From: Dillenia suffruticosa
Taxonomy: Eukaryota; Streptophyta; Magnoliopsida; Dilleniales; Dilleniaceae
Direction of reading: 5' to 3'
Assembly (NCBI GenBank): GCA_033439265.1
Contig: JAVTVX010000004.1
Coordinates: 17,621,701-17,685,700, forward strand
DNA: 64,000 nt
The translations under genes and the position numbers were made by a program. Below are positions 1-11,555 of this stretch, one piece after another. The notes under the pieces are model-generated. The model was not told the origin of the DNA. It did no database searches and was given only the letters and a program-made list of their open reading frames with translations. Each line of letters opens with the position of its first letter. Position 1 is the stretch's first letter.

Positions 1-1850
1 TATTTCTTCAGAATGATTTCTCTAAGAGAGATAAAATCAATTTGGACCCTACCCTTTATGCGATGGATGAGTTTAGTGGCTCGGGGAGCCCAGCGGCGGG
101 ATACAAGAATCCACTATGGATCTTGATCTCAGTGGGAGCGATCCATCAAGAGATAAAGATTTTTCTCTCCTAAGAGTATCGAGAATGCATATTTAAACGT
201 TGTTTCTCGATTGAGGGTGAGACCCTCGTTGCGACTCTAGAGGATGATGAGAAATCCAAAACGGTCCAAAAGATTCTTGAGAGTTCTACAAAAGATGCAA
301 AAGACCGTTTATTGAAGTCCATAAATGAAGAGAAGGAGTTGATGAGAATCAACGGGGTCTGGGACCTAGTTGATCAGCCTGAGGGCAGATGGACTATTGG
401 GAACGAGTAGGTTTTTCAAAGTCAAGATAAAGGTCAACGGATTGATGAAGAAGTAAATAACCCGTCTAGTAACCGAGGGTTACACTTAGACTGAGGGGTG
501 GACTATCGAGGAGTCATAGTCCAATTTATCTCGATCTGTTTATCTTTCAGCGATTGTCACGAACATGGATCAAGAGTCACATCACAAGGACGTAAAAACC
601 GCTTTCGTATTGGAAGTCTAGATGAGGCGATCTACATGGAGCATCCCTCTGGGTTCGTTCTAGTAGATCAAGGGGATAAGATCTATTGATTTTAGAAATC
701 AAAATACGACCTTAAGCCATCATCTAGACAGCGGCGCTTGAGATTTCACGAGAAGGTTAGATCTTATGGTTTTGTAATGATCGAGTAGGATCATTGCAGC
801 TATCTGATACGTCCAGATGACTCGTTGTTCTCATATGTAGGTGACATACTGTTAGCCGGGAACAACAGGGAGTATCCAATGACCATTGTAACATGGTTAT
901 GAGGTTTTAGTTCATTCTCAGATTTTGGATCCATAGGGATCGCTTGAGAATGGTATTGACTCTTTAATAAGAGTTTTACATCAGGTAGATTCTTGAGCAT
1001 TTCGAGAAGAGCGATGACAACCTAAAAGATACTCTTATCGCTAAAGGTAAAAAGATCTGAATCTTGACACATGCCCTAAAATTTATAAAAGAAATAAGGG
1101 AGATGAGCAGAATCCCTTATTCCAGTGCAAAATACATTTCTAGTGTATGCGATGAGGTATACACGTGTGATATACAGTTTGATGTATGCGATGAGGCATA
1201 CATGACCAGACGTTTATATGCGATGAGGTTTACACATGCGCTATACAGTTTGATGTATGCGATGAGGCATACATGACCAGACATTTATTTTATGGTCGAT
1301 CTGGTGAGTAGGTATTAATAGAATCCTGGAAGGGATCACTGTAGAGCAGTGAAAAGGGATTCTTAAAAATCTCATTTGAACTGCGGACCTCTCTATGTGT
1401 TACGGATGAGGAGATTTACGTTTTTCGTTGGGATTTAGATACTGACTGGGAGTAACGATATGAATAAACGCAAACTAACATTAGGTTTTATCTTCTTAGA
1501 GCAGTAAGAAGAGAACCTGTATATCTCCATTTACGATAGAGACTGAGCTTGTAGTATGCTCAATTGTAGTTCATGAGAATGGTTGGCTTCAGAAATTTTC
1601 TGGAAGACTTAGGGGTTGTGAAAGATAATGGGAGGTCAGTGATAATTATTGTGATAATCAGACCGATACTGTCAACAAATGAGACCCTAAGTGTAATAGC
1701 AAAGCCAAACACATTAATACCGAAGACCACTGTGAGAGATATTACCGAGAAGGGTATTGTGACAGTTAAGTACATCTTGACATACATCATGAGAGCTGAT
1801 CCCTTCAGAAAACCCGTTGTGAGAGATTCCTTTGTGAGATAAGAAATCAT
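1..1850 (+). pseudogene. Copia pol remnant (reverse transcriptase to RNase H)
   Basis: Pieces of a Copia polyprotein can be read in order but in shifting frames. GVWDLVDQPEG (about 355-387) and EAIYMEHPSGFVLVDQGDKI (about 628-687) come from the RT fingers and palm. MSRIPYSSA (about 1100-1130) and SLMYAMR (about 1250) come from the RT/RNase H linker. NFLEDLGVVKDNGRSV and ITEKGIVTVKYI (1573-1842) come from RNase H. No long intact reading frame remains, so it cannot make a working enzyme. A box around the SLMYAMR motif is locally multiplied (separate entry). The RNase H piece from 1573 is the longest open stretch, at 89 codons. Confidence 0.7.
1144..1286 (+). repeat. Local triplication inside the Copia RT remnant
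   Basis: The phrase tatgcgatgaggyatacay recurs at about 1146, 1185, 1217 and 1255. A longer unit containing atacagtttgatgtatgcga occurs twice (about 1171-1219 and 1241-1283), each followed by catgaccagac. In the Copia frame this is the conserved LMYAMR-T-RPD segment copied several times. It is a tandem duplication within a pseudogene. Confidence 0.8.
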
Positions 1851-1949
1851 TGGGTTAAGTGTACTTTCATTTCTCATTATATACTGTTTTAGATGTTTAT
1901 TGAAATATATGACATGCATGCATTATTGGGTCACATATGTATTTCATGT

Positions 1950-3516
1950 ACTAGTTATTATCATATATTGTAATCTTGTGATAAAAGATGTGTCAGGTAG
2001 ACGTGGTCAACTCTCTCACACGAGTGACCACCTCCGACTCTGAGTGAGCGGAGATGAGACGGATTCTAGTTGTAAGAGGCTTTGAGAGTGGCCCTATTAG
2101 AATATAAGTCACCCTGATATGTGTTCAAGATGAGGACATATGCGATATGACCGACATGGAAATACCCACATCCATGTTGCCTGTAAGCAGCCAGGTTTGA
2201 GATCTCAGATATCACCTGCGATTTGTGATATTGTCTCTGAGATGCTCTCTCTGAGATCTCTGGGTAAAGTCTTATGTGTAGACTGAGTCCCGTACCTGTA
2301 CAGTGTTAGAGAAATCTGACATATGCCCTTTGAGAGATGGGGGAATAACACTGTGGCACGTGTTTCATACCACGTGTGATGAGACGACTATGGGATAGTG
2401 GGAGCTATTATTTGAGACGATAGTTTGATCTTGATCCCCGTTCCCACTGTGTGAGACCTGAGATCCATTGAGTGGGATCTCTTATGCCCTTATTACTTTC
2501 GGCTGTCTCTAGAAGTCTTGGTTCAGTGTTGCTACTTTAGTCTGTTTACCTATGGTCTGGAAGATAAATTGAGGTCTAAGGGGCAGGTCTACGAAAGCAA
2601 CTGAATTGAGACCGATAGATTCGAGTTTGGAAAAATGAAAGCCAATAGACATTACATCATTGTCGTGTATTCATTGGTCGATCTATTATGTTAATCCATG
2701 TTGGGATTCAAACATAATAATGAATACATAGTCGAGCAAATTGATTGGGGATCACTTTCGATGAGGAAAGTGGCTCGATGGATGTAAATGCATTGAGTCT
2801 GGGGTATAGCGAGTTATTTTTATACTAACGGTGACTCCTCGATCATCTTAATAGGTGTATCGAGAAGTCTTTGCTTGCAAGTGTACTCGCCGGTCGCACG
2901 ACGCCCAATCCTGTATGAAAATCTAGCAGGGTGATATGATAGATCGCATGAGTTGCGATCTTGTGATTGACGGAAGTGAAATACCCTCATGTGCAAGTGG
3001 GAGATGTAGTAATATGCCCATTATGGGTATTTGGGTAATTAAGGAATGGGGTAACTCCCATCCTTAATTACCAATTAACCAACCCCAAAATTGGTAACTC
3101 CCCAATTAAACCTAATTGAGCCAAAAAAAAAAGATACCATGTGAATGAGTGATTCCTCTCTCTCCAATTTGTGAAATGAAGGTGAGAGGCCCGTGTGTGT
3201 GTTCTTCCATTGGCGTGAACAGTAACCATGGAGGAGAAAGGCTAACATTGTACTTCTCTAGAGAGACAAAATAGAGTGAGAGATGGAGATTTTCGCATAG
3301 GAAAATCTCCCATCGTCAAACGATTCACCGGATGTGAGAGTTGTGGCGTCGTGAATTTGAGGTGGTGGTTCTATTGCGTGATCACCATCCGACCGTGCGA
3401 TCCGTTCGAGAGATATCGCAACACGGTGGATTTTGGAGACCGCCCAATAGAGGCATTTATCTAAAAAATTCCGAATTATTTATTTCCCGTTTTCGCATGC
3501 GCGATTAAATCCAACA
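1950..3516 (+). repeat. Probable 3' LTR of Copia element A (start approximate)
   Basis: This is non-coding sequence between the RNase H remnant and the point where the interrupted Copia B resumes. It ends with the LTR-like terminus CCAACA. Without a second LTR copy in the window the start cannot be fixed. It contains A-rich and short direct-repeat stretches (3020-3130, the aattaaccaa/aattaacc runs) and no supported coding sequence; the short frame at 3276-3464 has no recognisable domain. Confidence 0.45.
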
Positions 3517-4483
3517 CTATCATTAGCAAGTTGAAGGAAGAGTTGTCTAAATCCTTTGACATGAAGAATTTAGTTTCAACAAAACAAATTCTTGGCATGG
3601 AGATTTTTCGTGATAGAAAGACTGGAAAATTATGGCTATCACAAGAAAAGTACATTTAAAAGGCACTTGAGGGGTTTAACATGAAAAATGCTAAATCTAT
3701 TAGCACACCACTTGCTGATCGTTTCAAGTTAAGTACGAACTTATGTCCTACTGCACAAGCACAAAAGAAAGCGACCAGCAGTTCCTTATTCCTCAGCAGT
3801 TGGTTCTTTGACGTATGCAATGGTATCCACAAGGCTAGATATTGCTCCAGCTATTAGCCTAGTGAGGAGGTTTCTAGGAACATTGGGAAGCTGTAAAGTG
3901 GATCTTTGTGTACTTGAGAGGAACTCCAAATCTATGCTTGGATTTTTGGGGGTGGGGGTGTAAAATCGATTCTTGAAGGGTTCATAGATTCTGACATGGC
4001 AGGTGATCTAGATGATAGAAAATCTACTTCAGTTTACTCGCTCACTTTTGCAGGGGGGCCTATATTATGGTAGTCAAAATTGCAAAATTGTGTTGCCTTA
4101 TCAACTATCAGACTGAATATATTGCCACAAATGAAGCCAGTAAGGAAATGCTTTGGATGAAAAGATTTTTGCAAGAGTCGGGGTTGAAACAAGAAGAATA
4201 TGGGGTGTTTAGTGATTGTCAAAGTGCTATAGACTTGATCAAAAACTCTATGTATTATGCGCGGACCAAACGCATTGTCATGACATATCACTGGATTTGA
4301 ATGGTATTAGAAAAACAACTTATGAAACTAGAGAAGATTCACACCGATAAAGTACCACAGACACGATGACCCAAGGTGGTTACTAGAGACAAGCATAAGC
4401 TCTGTGTCAGATTGGCAGGCATGGACTCTAGGTAGAGCTCTGAAACGTAGTTCTCTTCTCCAATTATTTCGGGAGGTGGAGAT
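3517..4483 (+). pseudogene. Copia pol remnant B (RT C-terminus, RNase H), Tork/TNT1-like
   Basis: Translation in shifting frames gives ISKLKEELSKSFDMKNL, then QILGMEIFRDRKTGKLWLSQ (about 3560-3650), then NMKNAKSISTPLADRFKLS, the standard end of the Copia RT. RNase H follows: EYIATNEASKEMLWMKRFLQ, DCQSAIDLIKNSMYYARTK (4067-4300) and a C-terminal HDDPRWLLETS-like stretch in another frame. There are stops at about 3657 and in several later places, plus at least three frame changes. Its upstream half is missing because element A interrupts it at 3517 and the window begins too late. It is a dead copy. Confidence 0.75.
4471..4483 (+). other. Polypurine tract of Copia element B
   Basis: gggaggtggagat lies immediately before TGTTGGG at 4484. 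This is the expected plus-strand primer position, adjoining a 3' LTR. Confidence 0.65.
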
Positions 4484-5171
4484 TGTTGGGCTGCCCTTAT
4501 AGTTGAAGGGCCAAAAAAGGCAAAAGCCCATGTAGCTTTTGACTTGAAAAAAGGAAATTGTATGAATCAAAAAGAGAAGGGGGCGGATGGACTTCTGCCT
4601 TTTTTAGAGAAAGAAAGAGTGAAGAAAAACAGGGGAAGAATAGAGAATGAAAGATACAAAGCAATCCTGCTGATTAGGGGACATTTCTTCTCTGTTTTGC
4701 CCGAAATTTCAGAGGGTTGTTCATAGGAGTCAATCTACATATTGGCTGGGGGTTGATTTGAGGAACCATCACCAGGAGGATACGACATATTTTTAGTGAA
4801 ATCTTTTCATACTCCTCTTATTTAAGCTCTCTATTCCAAAAATATTGTTCTTGAGATTTCTTTAGTAATGTATGTTAATACCACTAGTGTACTTGAGAAG
4901 AGGACTGTGTATCCTTTGATTTATATGGTGGAGTATTTTGTGGACTAGGTACTATGGCTTCTACCCTTGATTTGGAGAGTTTTCCATGTTAAAAAAAAAA
5001 ATTCTGTTGTTCTTGTTGTGTGTTTTTGTTGTATTTAATGCTTGCTAGATAGTAGATATTAATCTTCCATATTTTTCTGTTTGTTTGCCTGAAGAGAAGA
5101 GACAGATTTACTCTTCTGTTTTTGCTTGGATATTGTCTAATTTAATACCACTTGTAATTTCTTCCATAACA
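4484..5171 (+). repeat. 3' LTR of Copia element B (end inferred)
   Basis: It begins TGTTGGG directly after the polypurine tract. The best matching end is CATAACA at 5171, giving TGTT...AACA termini and a length of 688 bp. No 5' partner lies in the window to prove the end. The short plus-strand frame at 4544-4726 lies inside it and is not a gene. Confidence 0.55.
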
Positions 5172-5426
5172 AGTAGAATAAAATTCTCTCATATAACCCA
5201 ATTAGTAGCAATAAAACCAGAGAAAAAGGAACTTAAAGGAACTTTGGCAAATTACAAAGTGTAAACACATCTTAATCCATGAAAAAGCAGATAATTATTG
5301 AACACGATTTATCCCCCCAAGTAACCTGTCAATTCCTATGCCAAAAACAGTAATAGCCAGCAAAATTTTCATGAAAAAAAAAAAAAGCTAGTCTCCACGA
5401 CGGGGCAACACTAGAGCACAACAAAC

Positions 5427-7220
5427 TCAGTCAGTTGTCCTCAAATAATCGACATGAAATAAGCGGAAACAGCTATAAACCGAGCAAATGGATTGCAAAG
5501 CCATCATGAGCAAAAGGAAAATAGCAGCCAACAATGTCAGACACTTCCATGACCCAAACACATATTTCTGCAAATATTTGGCGGCTCTGATTTTCCACCT
5601 ATTGGCGTAATAGTTGTTCACATTTTCGATCACGTTGTCCAGCCTTTTCACCTTGTTCAACTTAATAGACTTGCTCATCCCATTCCATATATTTGCAGCC
5701 TCCGTATCTTTCTTCAACCTATTCACTATAATACCCTTCTCTCTCAGCAACTTCACGTCATCCTCAGTGTCTATGATACCTGTCATTAGTTCACAATAAC
5801 GTGTGAAGACTAATGGTCCTGACACGACTGAGACTTCATAGGCTACCAGGTTTCTTAGCACAACCTCGGAGTTCACGTCTAGATTGATGACAGGAAGGCG
5901 AAGAGTGAAAGTCTTCATGTCAAAATCTATGTCTAATATAGTACCGTTCTTCAGGGGCTCGAAACAAACACCTGATTTTGAGAGCTCAGAGACCGAAGGG
6001 ACAGCGATTTCCTCTACTAATGGAGGTTTTGTGATGGTGTCACTTGAGCTTTCTTCTTCGGGTTTGACTGACTCTTTGTTTTGGGAAGAGAAAAGGGATT
6101 CAAGAGGCTGCGCTATGAGAGAGAGTCCCGGAATTTTGGAAAAAAATGAGAGAGGTAATGTTAGGATGATTTTGAGAGGACCCGAAAGTAATATCTTGTT
6201 GAGGATTTTCGAGGCAACTTTCAACAAGTTTGTGAACAATTTCTTAAGAATGGTTAGCAACCCATTTAGTAAATTTGTGAATAGAATATTGATCTGGTCA
6301 AGAGCCTGCGAAACTGGATTTGAGCTATCAAGTAACTCGACTACTTCTAGTTGTTCTTCATCTTTTACTTCTTTCTCCTTTTCCACAATTTCAGTTTTCT
6401 TCAACGAATCTTCAACTTCTGGAGGAGGTAGGACCATGCGGTACATAAAATCCAACAAATGTGCCGAACTATCAACCTGAATTTTCAAGGGCCCGTGTAT
6501 TACTTTGAAGGGCAAGAGATTCTTGCACATTCCCACTAGCATGGAATGTAAAATCTCATCGGCTGCTTCCTCCGACAAGTATTGGACTTCTAGGACCATT
6601 CGTAGTACAAACAATGGAATTTGATTCTCAAGCATTACCATGTCACGCAGCACAGCGTTATGAGCTGACTTCATGCCTGCAAAGTCGAGCAAATTGGACA
6701 TCCTGGAAGAAACCCGAGTCAGTTCCTTTCCAGATTCTTTGAGAACAAATACTTGGAGAAACTCTAACAAGAATGAGGCATCAATAGCCATCATCCAAGC
6801 AAGCGTGTCACTGTTGAAATCCAAGTATTTGTGATAATAAGCTCTTATTCTGGACTCATGCTTGGACAGGTGTTTGACAACATCCTCAAATTTGGATTCT
6901 TGAAGTTGTTTTTGTATTAATTTGGCTGCTAGGAGCTTGTAGCGCTCCATTTCATAGAGCTCGGAGCGCCAGTGATGATAAGGGCCTATTGCAACATCTT
7001 GTGGGGTGAAGAATTCGGGATTGCTTGACACTAAGCTTTTGGGAACATTGAAAATGCTTGCAGGCATTTCGGTGTCTTCATCGATCTCTTCTTCTATACA
7101 TCGCTTGATTTCGATCACCCATTGATCTTCATCAATGTCTGGGCTTTGAGATGAGATGCTTGAAGATTTTAGATTAGGCATTGTTTCTGGCGTTGGGTCT
7201 TGCCTGAAGCGTGAATACAT
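5427..7220 (-). CDS. DUF247 (UPF0481) membrane-associated plant protein
   Basis: This is an intronless 597-residue protein of the plant-specific DUF247 family, closest in feel to the At3g02645-type UPF0481 proteins. IFNVPKSL is at residues 56-63 and GPYHHW at 79-84, followed by ERYKLLAAK; this is the family's N-terminal signature. Residues 560-582 form one strong hydrophobic segment near the C-terminus, the usual DUF247 anchor, leaving a short tail. A second Met at residue 14 is an equally possible start because conserved sequence begins well after it. An out-of-frame ATG at about 7242 opens a 24-codon upstream frame overlapping the start. The biochemical role of the family is unknown; some grass DUF247 genes act in self-incompatibility, but nothing here points to that. 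It is isolated between transposons and looks intact. Confidence 0.88.
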   Translation of the reverse strand: MYSRFRQDPTPETMPNLKSSSISSQSPDIDEDQWVIEIKRCIEEEIDEDTEMPASIFNVPKSLVSSNPEFFTPQDVAIGPYHHWRSELYEMERYKLLAAKLIQKQLQESKFEDVVKHLSKHESRIRAYYHKYLDFNSDTLAWMMAIDASFLLEFLQVFVLKESGKELTRVSSRMSNLLDFAGMKSAHNAVLRDMVMLENQIPLFVLRMVLEVQYLSEEAADEILHSMLVGMCKNLLPFKVIHGPLKIQVDSSAHLLDFMYRMVLPPPEVEDSLKKTEIVEKEKEVKDEEQLEVVELLDSSNPVSQALDQINILFTNLLNGLLTILKKLFTNLLKVASKILNKILLSGPLKIILTLPLSFFSKIPGLSLIAQPLESLFSSQNKESVKPEEESSSDTITKPPLVEEIAVPSVSELSKSGVCFEPLKNGTILDIDFDMKTFTLRLPVINLDVNSEVVLRNLVAYEVSVVSGPLVFTRYCELMTGIIDTEDDVKLLREKGIIVNRLKKDTEAANIWNGMSKSIKLNKVKRLDNVIENVNNYYANRWKIRAAKYLQKYVFGSWKCLTLLAAIFLLLMMALQSICSVYSCFRLFHVDYLRTTD

Positions 7221-8001
7221 ACTAATTTCTCAAATTTATGCATCTTGACTAGTTGAAGGGGGTCCCTTTCCGTCAACATCAAAGACCAAAATGTGTCACG
7301 TTTGTCATGTTTTCGTAAAATAATGCAAGGTACCAAACTCAGTACATACGTTTTTTATAAAATTGAGAATATGGTGCATTTGTAAATCAAGCCCATTAAG
7401 TTTGGGCATGGCCGTAAGGATTTATGACCATTTGGTTGAAGCAATAATGATTTGAGGAAGGCACCAATGTCAGGAAAGTCTACGGTAGGGACCATCGGGA
7501 GAGGCAATGTGAGTACCATTTGATTTTCCATTTCGCCGGCCGAGACACGCAGCTGCGGCCGGCCCACAGAGTATGGCACCAAAACGTGCTTTGCATGTGC
7601 TATGGGAATCTTGGTAGGATTCAAATAATTTGACTCTCACAACATTTTAACACCATTATTTGAAGATCATAAAGGTTTAATTATTGCTAGTTAGGTAAAG
7701 GTATGTTTCTTAGACGTTACTACACAATTCTATGAAATGAAAGGAAATTGACAGAGACAGGTATTTTTGCTTTTTAACTTTTCATTGAAATAATACATTG
7801 AATTAATAGAATGTTGATAACATTTTGTTTGATAGAGATCGCGAAGAAATATAAATTTTGTAAAATAAATATAAAATCCAACTAATTTAATAAAACATTT
7901 TAGTTTGTATTGTATTAAGAAACTTTATAATATTTGTTAAAACCAAATTTAACTCTTCAGTAAATTGTCGTTGTGGTTTGAACGAGAAACCGATGATATT
8001 G
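7221..8001. other. Intergenic, no gene seen
   Basis: This is the upstream region of the DUF247 gene. A CATAAAT box on the minus strand (about 7237-7243) is a weak TATA candidate. A small GC-rich patch at 7537-7563 (ccggccgagac...gcggccgg) stands out from the AT-rich surroundings. The 89-codon minus frame at 7355-7624 matches nothing I recognise. Confidence 0.4.
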
Positions 8002-8660
8002 TGCCTATTTGGTCGTCTTCAAAGAGTAGACTTGCAAAAAACCCGTCGAAAGTGGCTCTATAAGAAAGAGCAACAAGAATAAATGAAAGATTGAAAGAGG
8101 CTGAACTCTAAACTCTGTTTAGTTTTTGTGTGCTGTATGTAAAGTATGAGGTAATGTATGCATATCTAGCGGGTTGTCTCTACATAGCATATATTGCCTA
8201 CATGGTGAGTCCCGTTTGCGTTTTGGAGTGTAGAAACCCAACTTACCCTGTGAAGAGATTATTGGAGATCTTCTGATATTACAAGACTCATAATCATAAA
8301 CTTCCTATAGATTCGTAGTCATTTGAGATAGTAAAGTTTTTGTTGTTGTCACAGAGATCCAAAAACTTGTGAATCATTGAGAGATTTACTTCTTTGTCGG
8401 TGTAATGGATTCGTATTGATTAAGGATATTTTAAATTTGCTAAAGATATCTTTCCTTATCAAGTCATAGATTCATTATGTGATAGGAATTATTTCTATAA
8501 TGACTAAAGGGATCGAGAAGTCAGAAGGCCAAGAAGTCGAAACGTCGAGTGTGCAAAATTTTCCAAGAAAAAAATCAGGCAATGTGTGGAGAGAAGTGAG
8601 GTAGCTACTGAGAAACCGCTCAATGGTGTTTATTAAGAGACCACTTAGTGGTTTGGGAGC
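8002..8660 (+). repeat. 5' LTR-like repeat of the gypsy-type element
   Basis: It starts tgcctatttggtcgtcttc and aligns along its length with 10929-11555. Shared blocks include gtttttgtgtgctgtatg, tgaaagattgaaagag, cataatNNNagacttcctat and gtgataggarttryttctat. The last 70 bp are themselves a degenerate duplication of a unit like actgagagaccactNagtggtgttt. Confidence 0.6.
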
Positions 8661-9000
8661 TTTATAACTATGTGCCTACTGAGGTTCCATGGTAATAGGA
8701 TGTCGGATCATGTAACATCATTTACTTCTACTCCTAATATCATTTCAAAAAAAATAACATTAGGAGTAAAGGTAGAGTAATAAGAATTGGGAAATTGTAT
8801 GGGCATGAAAGTAGTGCACTTTAGTGAAGTGGAAGGCACGAAACTAGAGCATTAAATGCGATACTTGTCGCCATGGTTTTCACGCATATTCTCCAACACG
8901 CGTCTTATTGTTCGGCTTATGTTGGTTATAGGTACTGTAGTGTTTACATTTTCGATAGTTCACTTTCTTAAGAGAGAGAATTTGGCAATCTAGGGTTTAT

Positions 9001-10172
9001 GAGATTTCTTAGATAATCGTGATGGCCAGAATTAACAAAATCAAAGAGTGTAATGACTGACAAAGAGTTAAAGGAACTCATGCCATCAATGGTTTGGGAG
9101 ACGATTTTTATTTGCAGTTGCCCTCAAAAGATGAAAGGGTGAACATGGCGCATGAAACTTCCTTGCCAATGTGTAGGGAGTACATTAACTATGGCTTAAA
9201 GGTGCCTTATTTAGATGTTTTGGCGGAGATGTTAAGAGGTTGGAACATTTTTCCAACTCTGTTAATCCTGAGTGCTTGGCGATTATTTTTAGCGGTAGTA
9301 AGTCTTTTGAATTTCTACCGTCTAGATTTCAATTTCAAAATTCTTTCTTCTATTTTCTATTTAAGAAGATGTACCGACAAGGGTTTTGTTGGGGACTTGT
9401 TTTGACTACAAACTAGTCTAGATTCTAGGTAGAGATTCTTCTACATGGAGAGCATAGATAAAAGTTGGATGAAAGTGTTCTTTTTTGTGGAGTTTGAGAA
9501 GAAGGAACTGGTGTCGGCATTGTTGAGAACTTCTAGGGAGCCAACAATGGCGTTGAAGGCTCCAACCCGTTCCTAGCATTCAGGTTTCATACACTCGGTT
9601 GGGACTTTCTGCTAGTTAAAGGGTAGGTCTATTCAAGTGGATGCCCTCCTTGATGATCAGATGTTAAAAATGGCCACCAACATGTTGTTAAGTGAGAAAG
9701 TAAGAATTGAAAGGACTCTTTTGACGAAGAAGGCAACAACTGGACTGTTTGTTGTTCTTAGTTGTGTTGATGGGGATGATTTGCGAGAGATCACCATCGA
9801 CAAGGTGATGAGGGTTCGAAGTAAGAAGAGCACCAAGGATGGAGAAAATGTATCGGGAGAAGGGGCCAGTGACGTACACCCTATTGCTACTCTGGTTCCT
9901 GAGAGGAAGAAGAGGAAGTTGGTGGTCTCTAGTTTTAACAGCGAGGAATTAGAGGCCACTGGGGTAGAGGAGCCTCCGATACCAATTTTGGTTATTGAAG
10001 AAGTCGAGAGAGCAAAGGTTAAGGTTAGAGCTTTCAATGTGGAGGGGGATGACACTTCCTCGAGAGCTTCGGGTATGGGTGAGGAAGATATGGGACCGAG
10101 AGCTGGGATTGGATCATCTAGTGTCTTTCCAGAGCACATGTATGTCTGAAAGGGTAAAGGGGTTATACCCAA
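9001..10172 (+). pseudogene. Gag/Transposase_28-like (gypsy-type) protein remnant
   Basis: The open stretch 9094-9405 reads LPMCREYINYGLKVPYLDVL, then SAWRLFLAVVSLLNFYRLDF and FYLRRCTDKGF. This is the pattern of the plant 'putative gypsy type transposon' domain (PF04195), N-terminal in many plant gypsy gag-like proteins. It stops at 9403. A second open stretch (9637-10149, 170 codons) is acidic and Ser/Lys-rich with a basic KKRKL patch, like the low-complexity linker that follows in such proteins. Frames differ between the pieces, so it is broken. The overlapping minus-strand frames here are shadows. Confidence 0.5.
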
Positions 10173-10440
10173 TCAAATGTATCATCTCCCCCTATTTTTG
10201 TTAGGTCCTTTGACCAGTCAAAGGACTTGAAGGAGAGAGGTACCGTGGTGTTTAGTTGTGGGGATAATTACTTTAGTCATATAGATATCGTTGAGACGAT
10301 GAGGTTCACCAATAGGTTGGATTATCATCTCTCCGAGTTGGAGTTAATGGTTCATCAATGGAGTAGGGTGATGAGGTTGTAATCACTCTTGCAATTTAGG
10401 TATGTTTCTTTACATTGATTTTCGTAATTCGCCATGCTTT

Positions 10441-10900
10441 GTGCAGGCTGCCACCATGGCTGAATTTCAAAGACTAAGGAAGAATTAGCTACTAGGTCAT
10501 TTAGAGGGCCTAGTGAATCAGAGGGGTGAGGAAATCTTCCGGCTTCGAGCTATTCTAGCTAAGAGAGAGGAGGAACAAGAACAGGAAAGGGCAGTAAATG
10601 CTATCTTGCATGAAAAAGAAAAGGAGAAAAGGTGGTTGAAAATTGACCAGGAGTCTACATCTGAGCAGTACGACATGGTCATTACAGAATGCAAGAGGTT
10701 GGAGGCTGTAATGAGTAGGACCGAGATAGGGCAGCTGGTTGCTGAAAGGTTTGCATAGGAACGAGAGCAATCACTCCTTATCTCGGGGGAGAAGGTTTGG
10801 ACTTGGAGGAGAAGGTGGCAGAGATTCTGGAAAATCATTGGCACAACCATTGTGAGCTTTCCAAGAAGTTGTAGCTTATGGAAGAAATTATCCGCAAAGG
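10441..10900 (+). pseudogene. Coiled-coil C-terminal remnant of the same element
   Basis: Bases 10513-10758 read through a charged heptad-rich stretch (LRAILAKREEEQEQERAVNA and following) ending in LVAERFA. The preceding MAEFQRLRKN-like start (about 10456) is broken by a stop. Such coiled coils terminate many Transposase_28 proteins. The gaggagagc purine-rich stretch just before 10929 may be the polypurine tract. Confidence 0.45.
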
Positions 10901-10928
10901 AAGGCTAGAGGAGAGCTTGATAATGTCA

Positions 10929-11555
10929 TGTTTGTTGGGTTGTCTTTGAGAAGTAGACCTACAAAAACCCTACTAGAGGTAGCTCAAACGGAGGAAGTTT
11001 TGATACTCAAATCAGAAAGAGTGGTAAAGAGGAGTGAAAGATTGAAAGAGTCTGAGTTTAGTATAGTTTTTGTGTGCTGTATGTTGAGTATGAGGCAATG
11101 TATACATACTTAGCAGGTTGTTAGTGCATAGCATATATAGCTTGCATGGCAAGTCCCGTATTCGTTTTGGGGTGTAGAAACCTTATTTACTTTGTGGAGA
11201 GATCATTAGAGATTTTTTGATATTGCATGAATCATAATTGTAGACTTCCTATAAATTCAGAATCCTCTGATATAAGAAAGTTTCTGTTATTATCATGGAG
11301 ATCTAGAAAAGTCTAAATCGTTGAAGGATTTACTTTCTTATCAGAAAAGATCGCAATAAATTCATATTGGATTACAAAATATTTAAAATTGCTAAATATC
11401 TCTTTCCATATGACAACATAAACTTGTCGTGTGATAGGAGTTGCTTCTATAATGACTGAAGGGACCAAGAGGTCAGAAGGCCGAGAGAAGGTAGCTACTG
11501 GGAGACTACTGAGCAGTGTTTACTGAGAGACTGCTGGGTGGTGTTTACTGAAAAA
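10929..11555 (+). repeat. 3' LTR-like repeat of the gypsy-type element
   Basis: It starts tgtttgttgggttgtcttt and is the downstream partner of 8002-8660. It ends in the actgagagactgctgggtgg subrepeats near 11550, after which the two copies diverge. Confidence 0.6.

Larger units (their letters stand above)
1..3516 (+). mobile_element. Degenerate Ty1/Copia retrotransposon, 3' part (element A)
   Basis: Left-truncated by the window edge. Bases 1-1850 hold a broken pol (RT to RNase H) and the rest reads as LTR or untranslated sequence ending in CCAACA at 3511-3516. Immediately after it, at 3517, the RT of a different Copia (element B) begins in mid-domain, so A appears to be nested in B. Stop codons and frame changes occur throughout. 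The start of its 3' LTR is not clear; it lies somewhere around 1900-2000, giving an LTR of about 1.5 kb. Copia assignment rests on motif order in translation. The lineage is not resolved. Confidence 0.7.

Noticed and set aside
5884..6480. 198-codon plus-strand open frame
   Set aside because: It lies wholly opposite the conserved DUF247 coding frame and is Ser/Arg-rich with no family features, so it is an antisense shadow.
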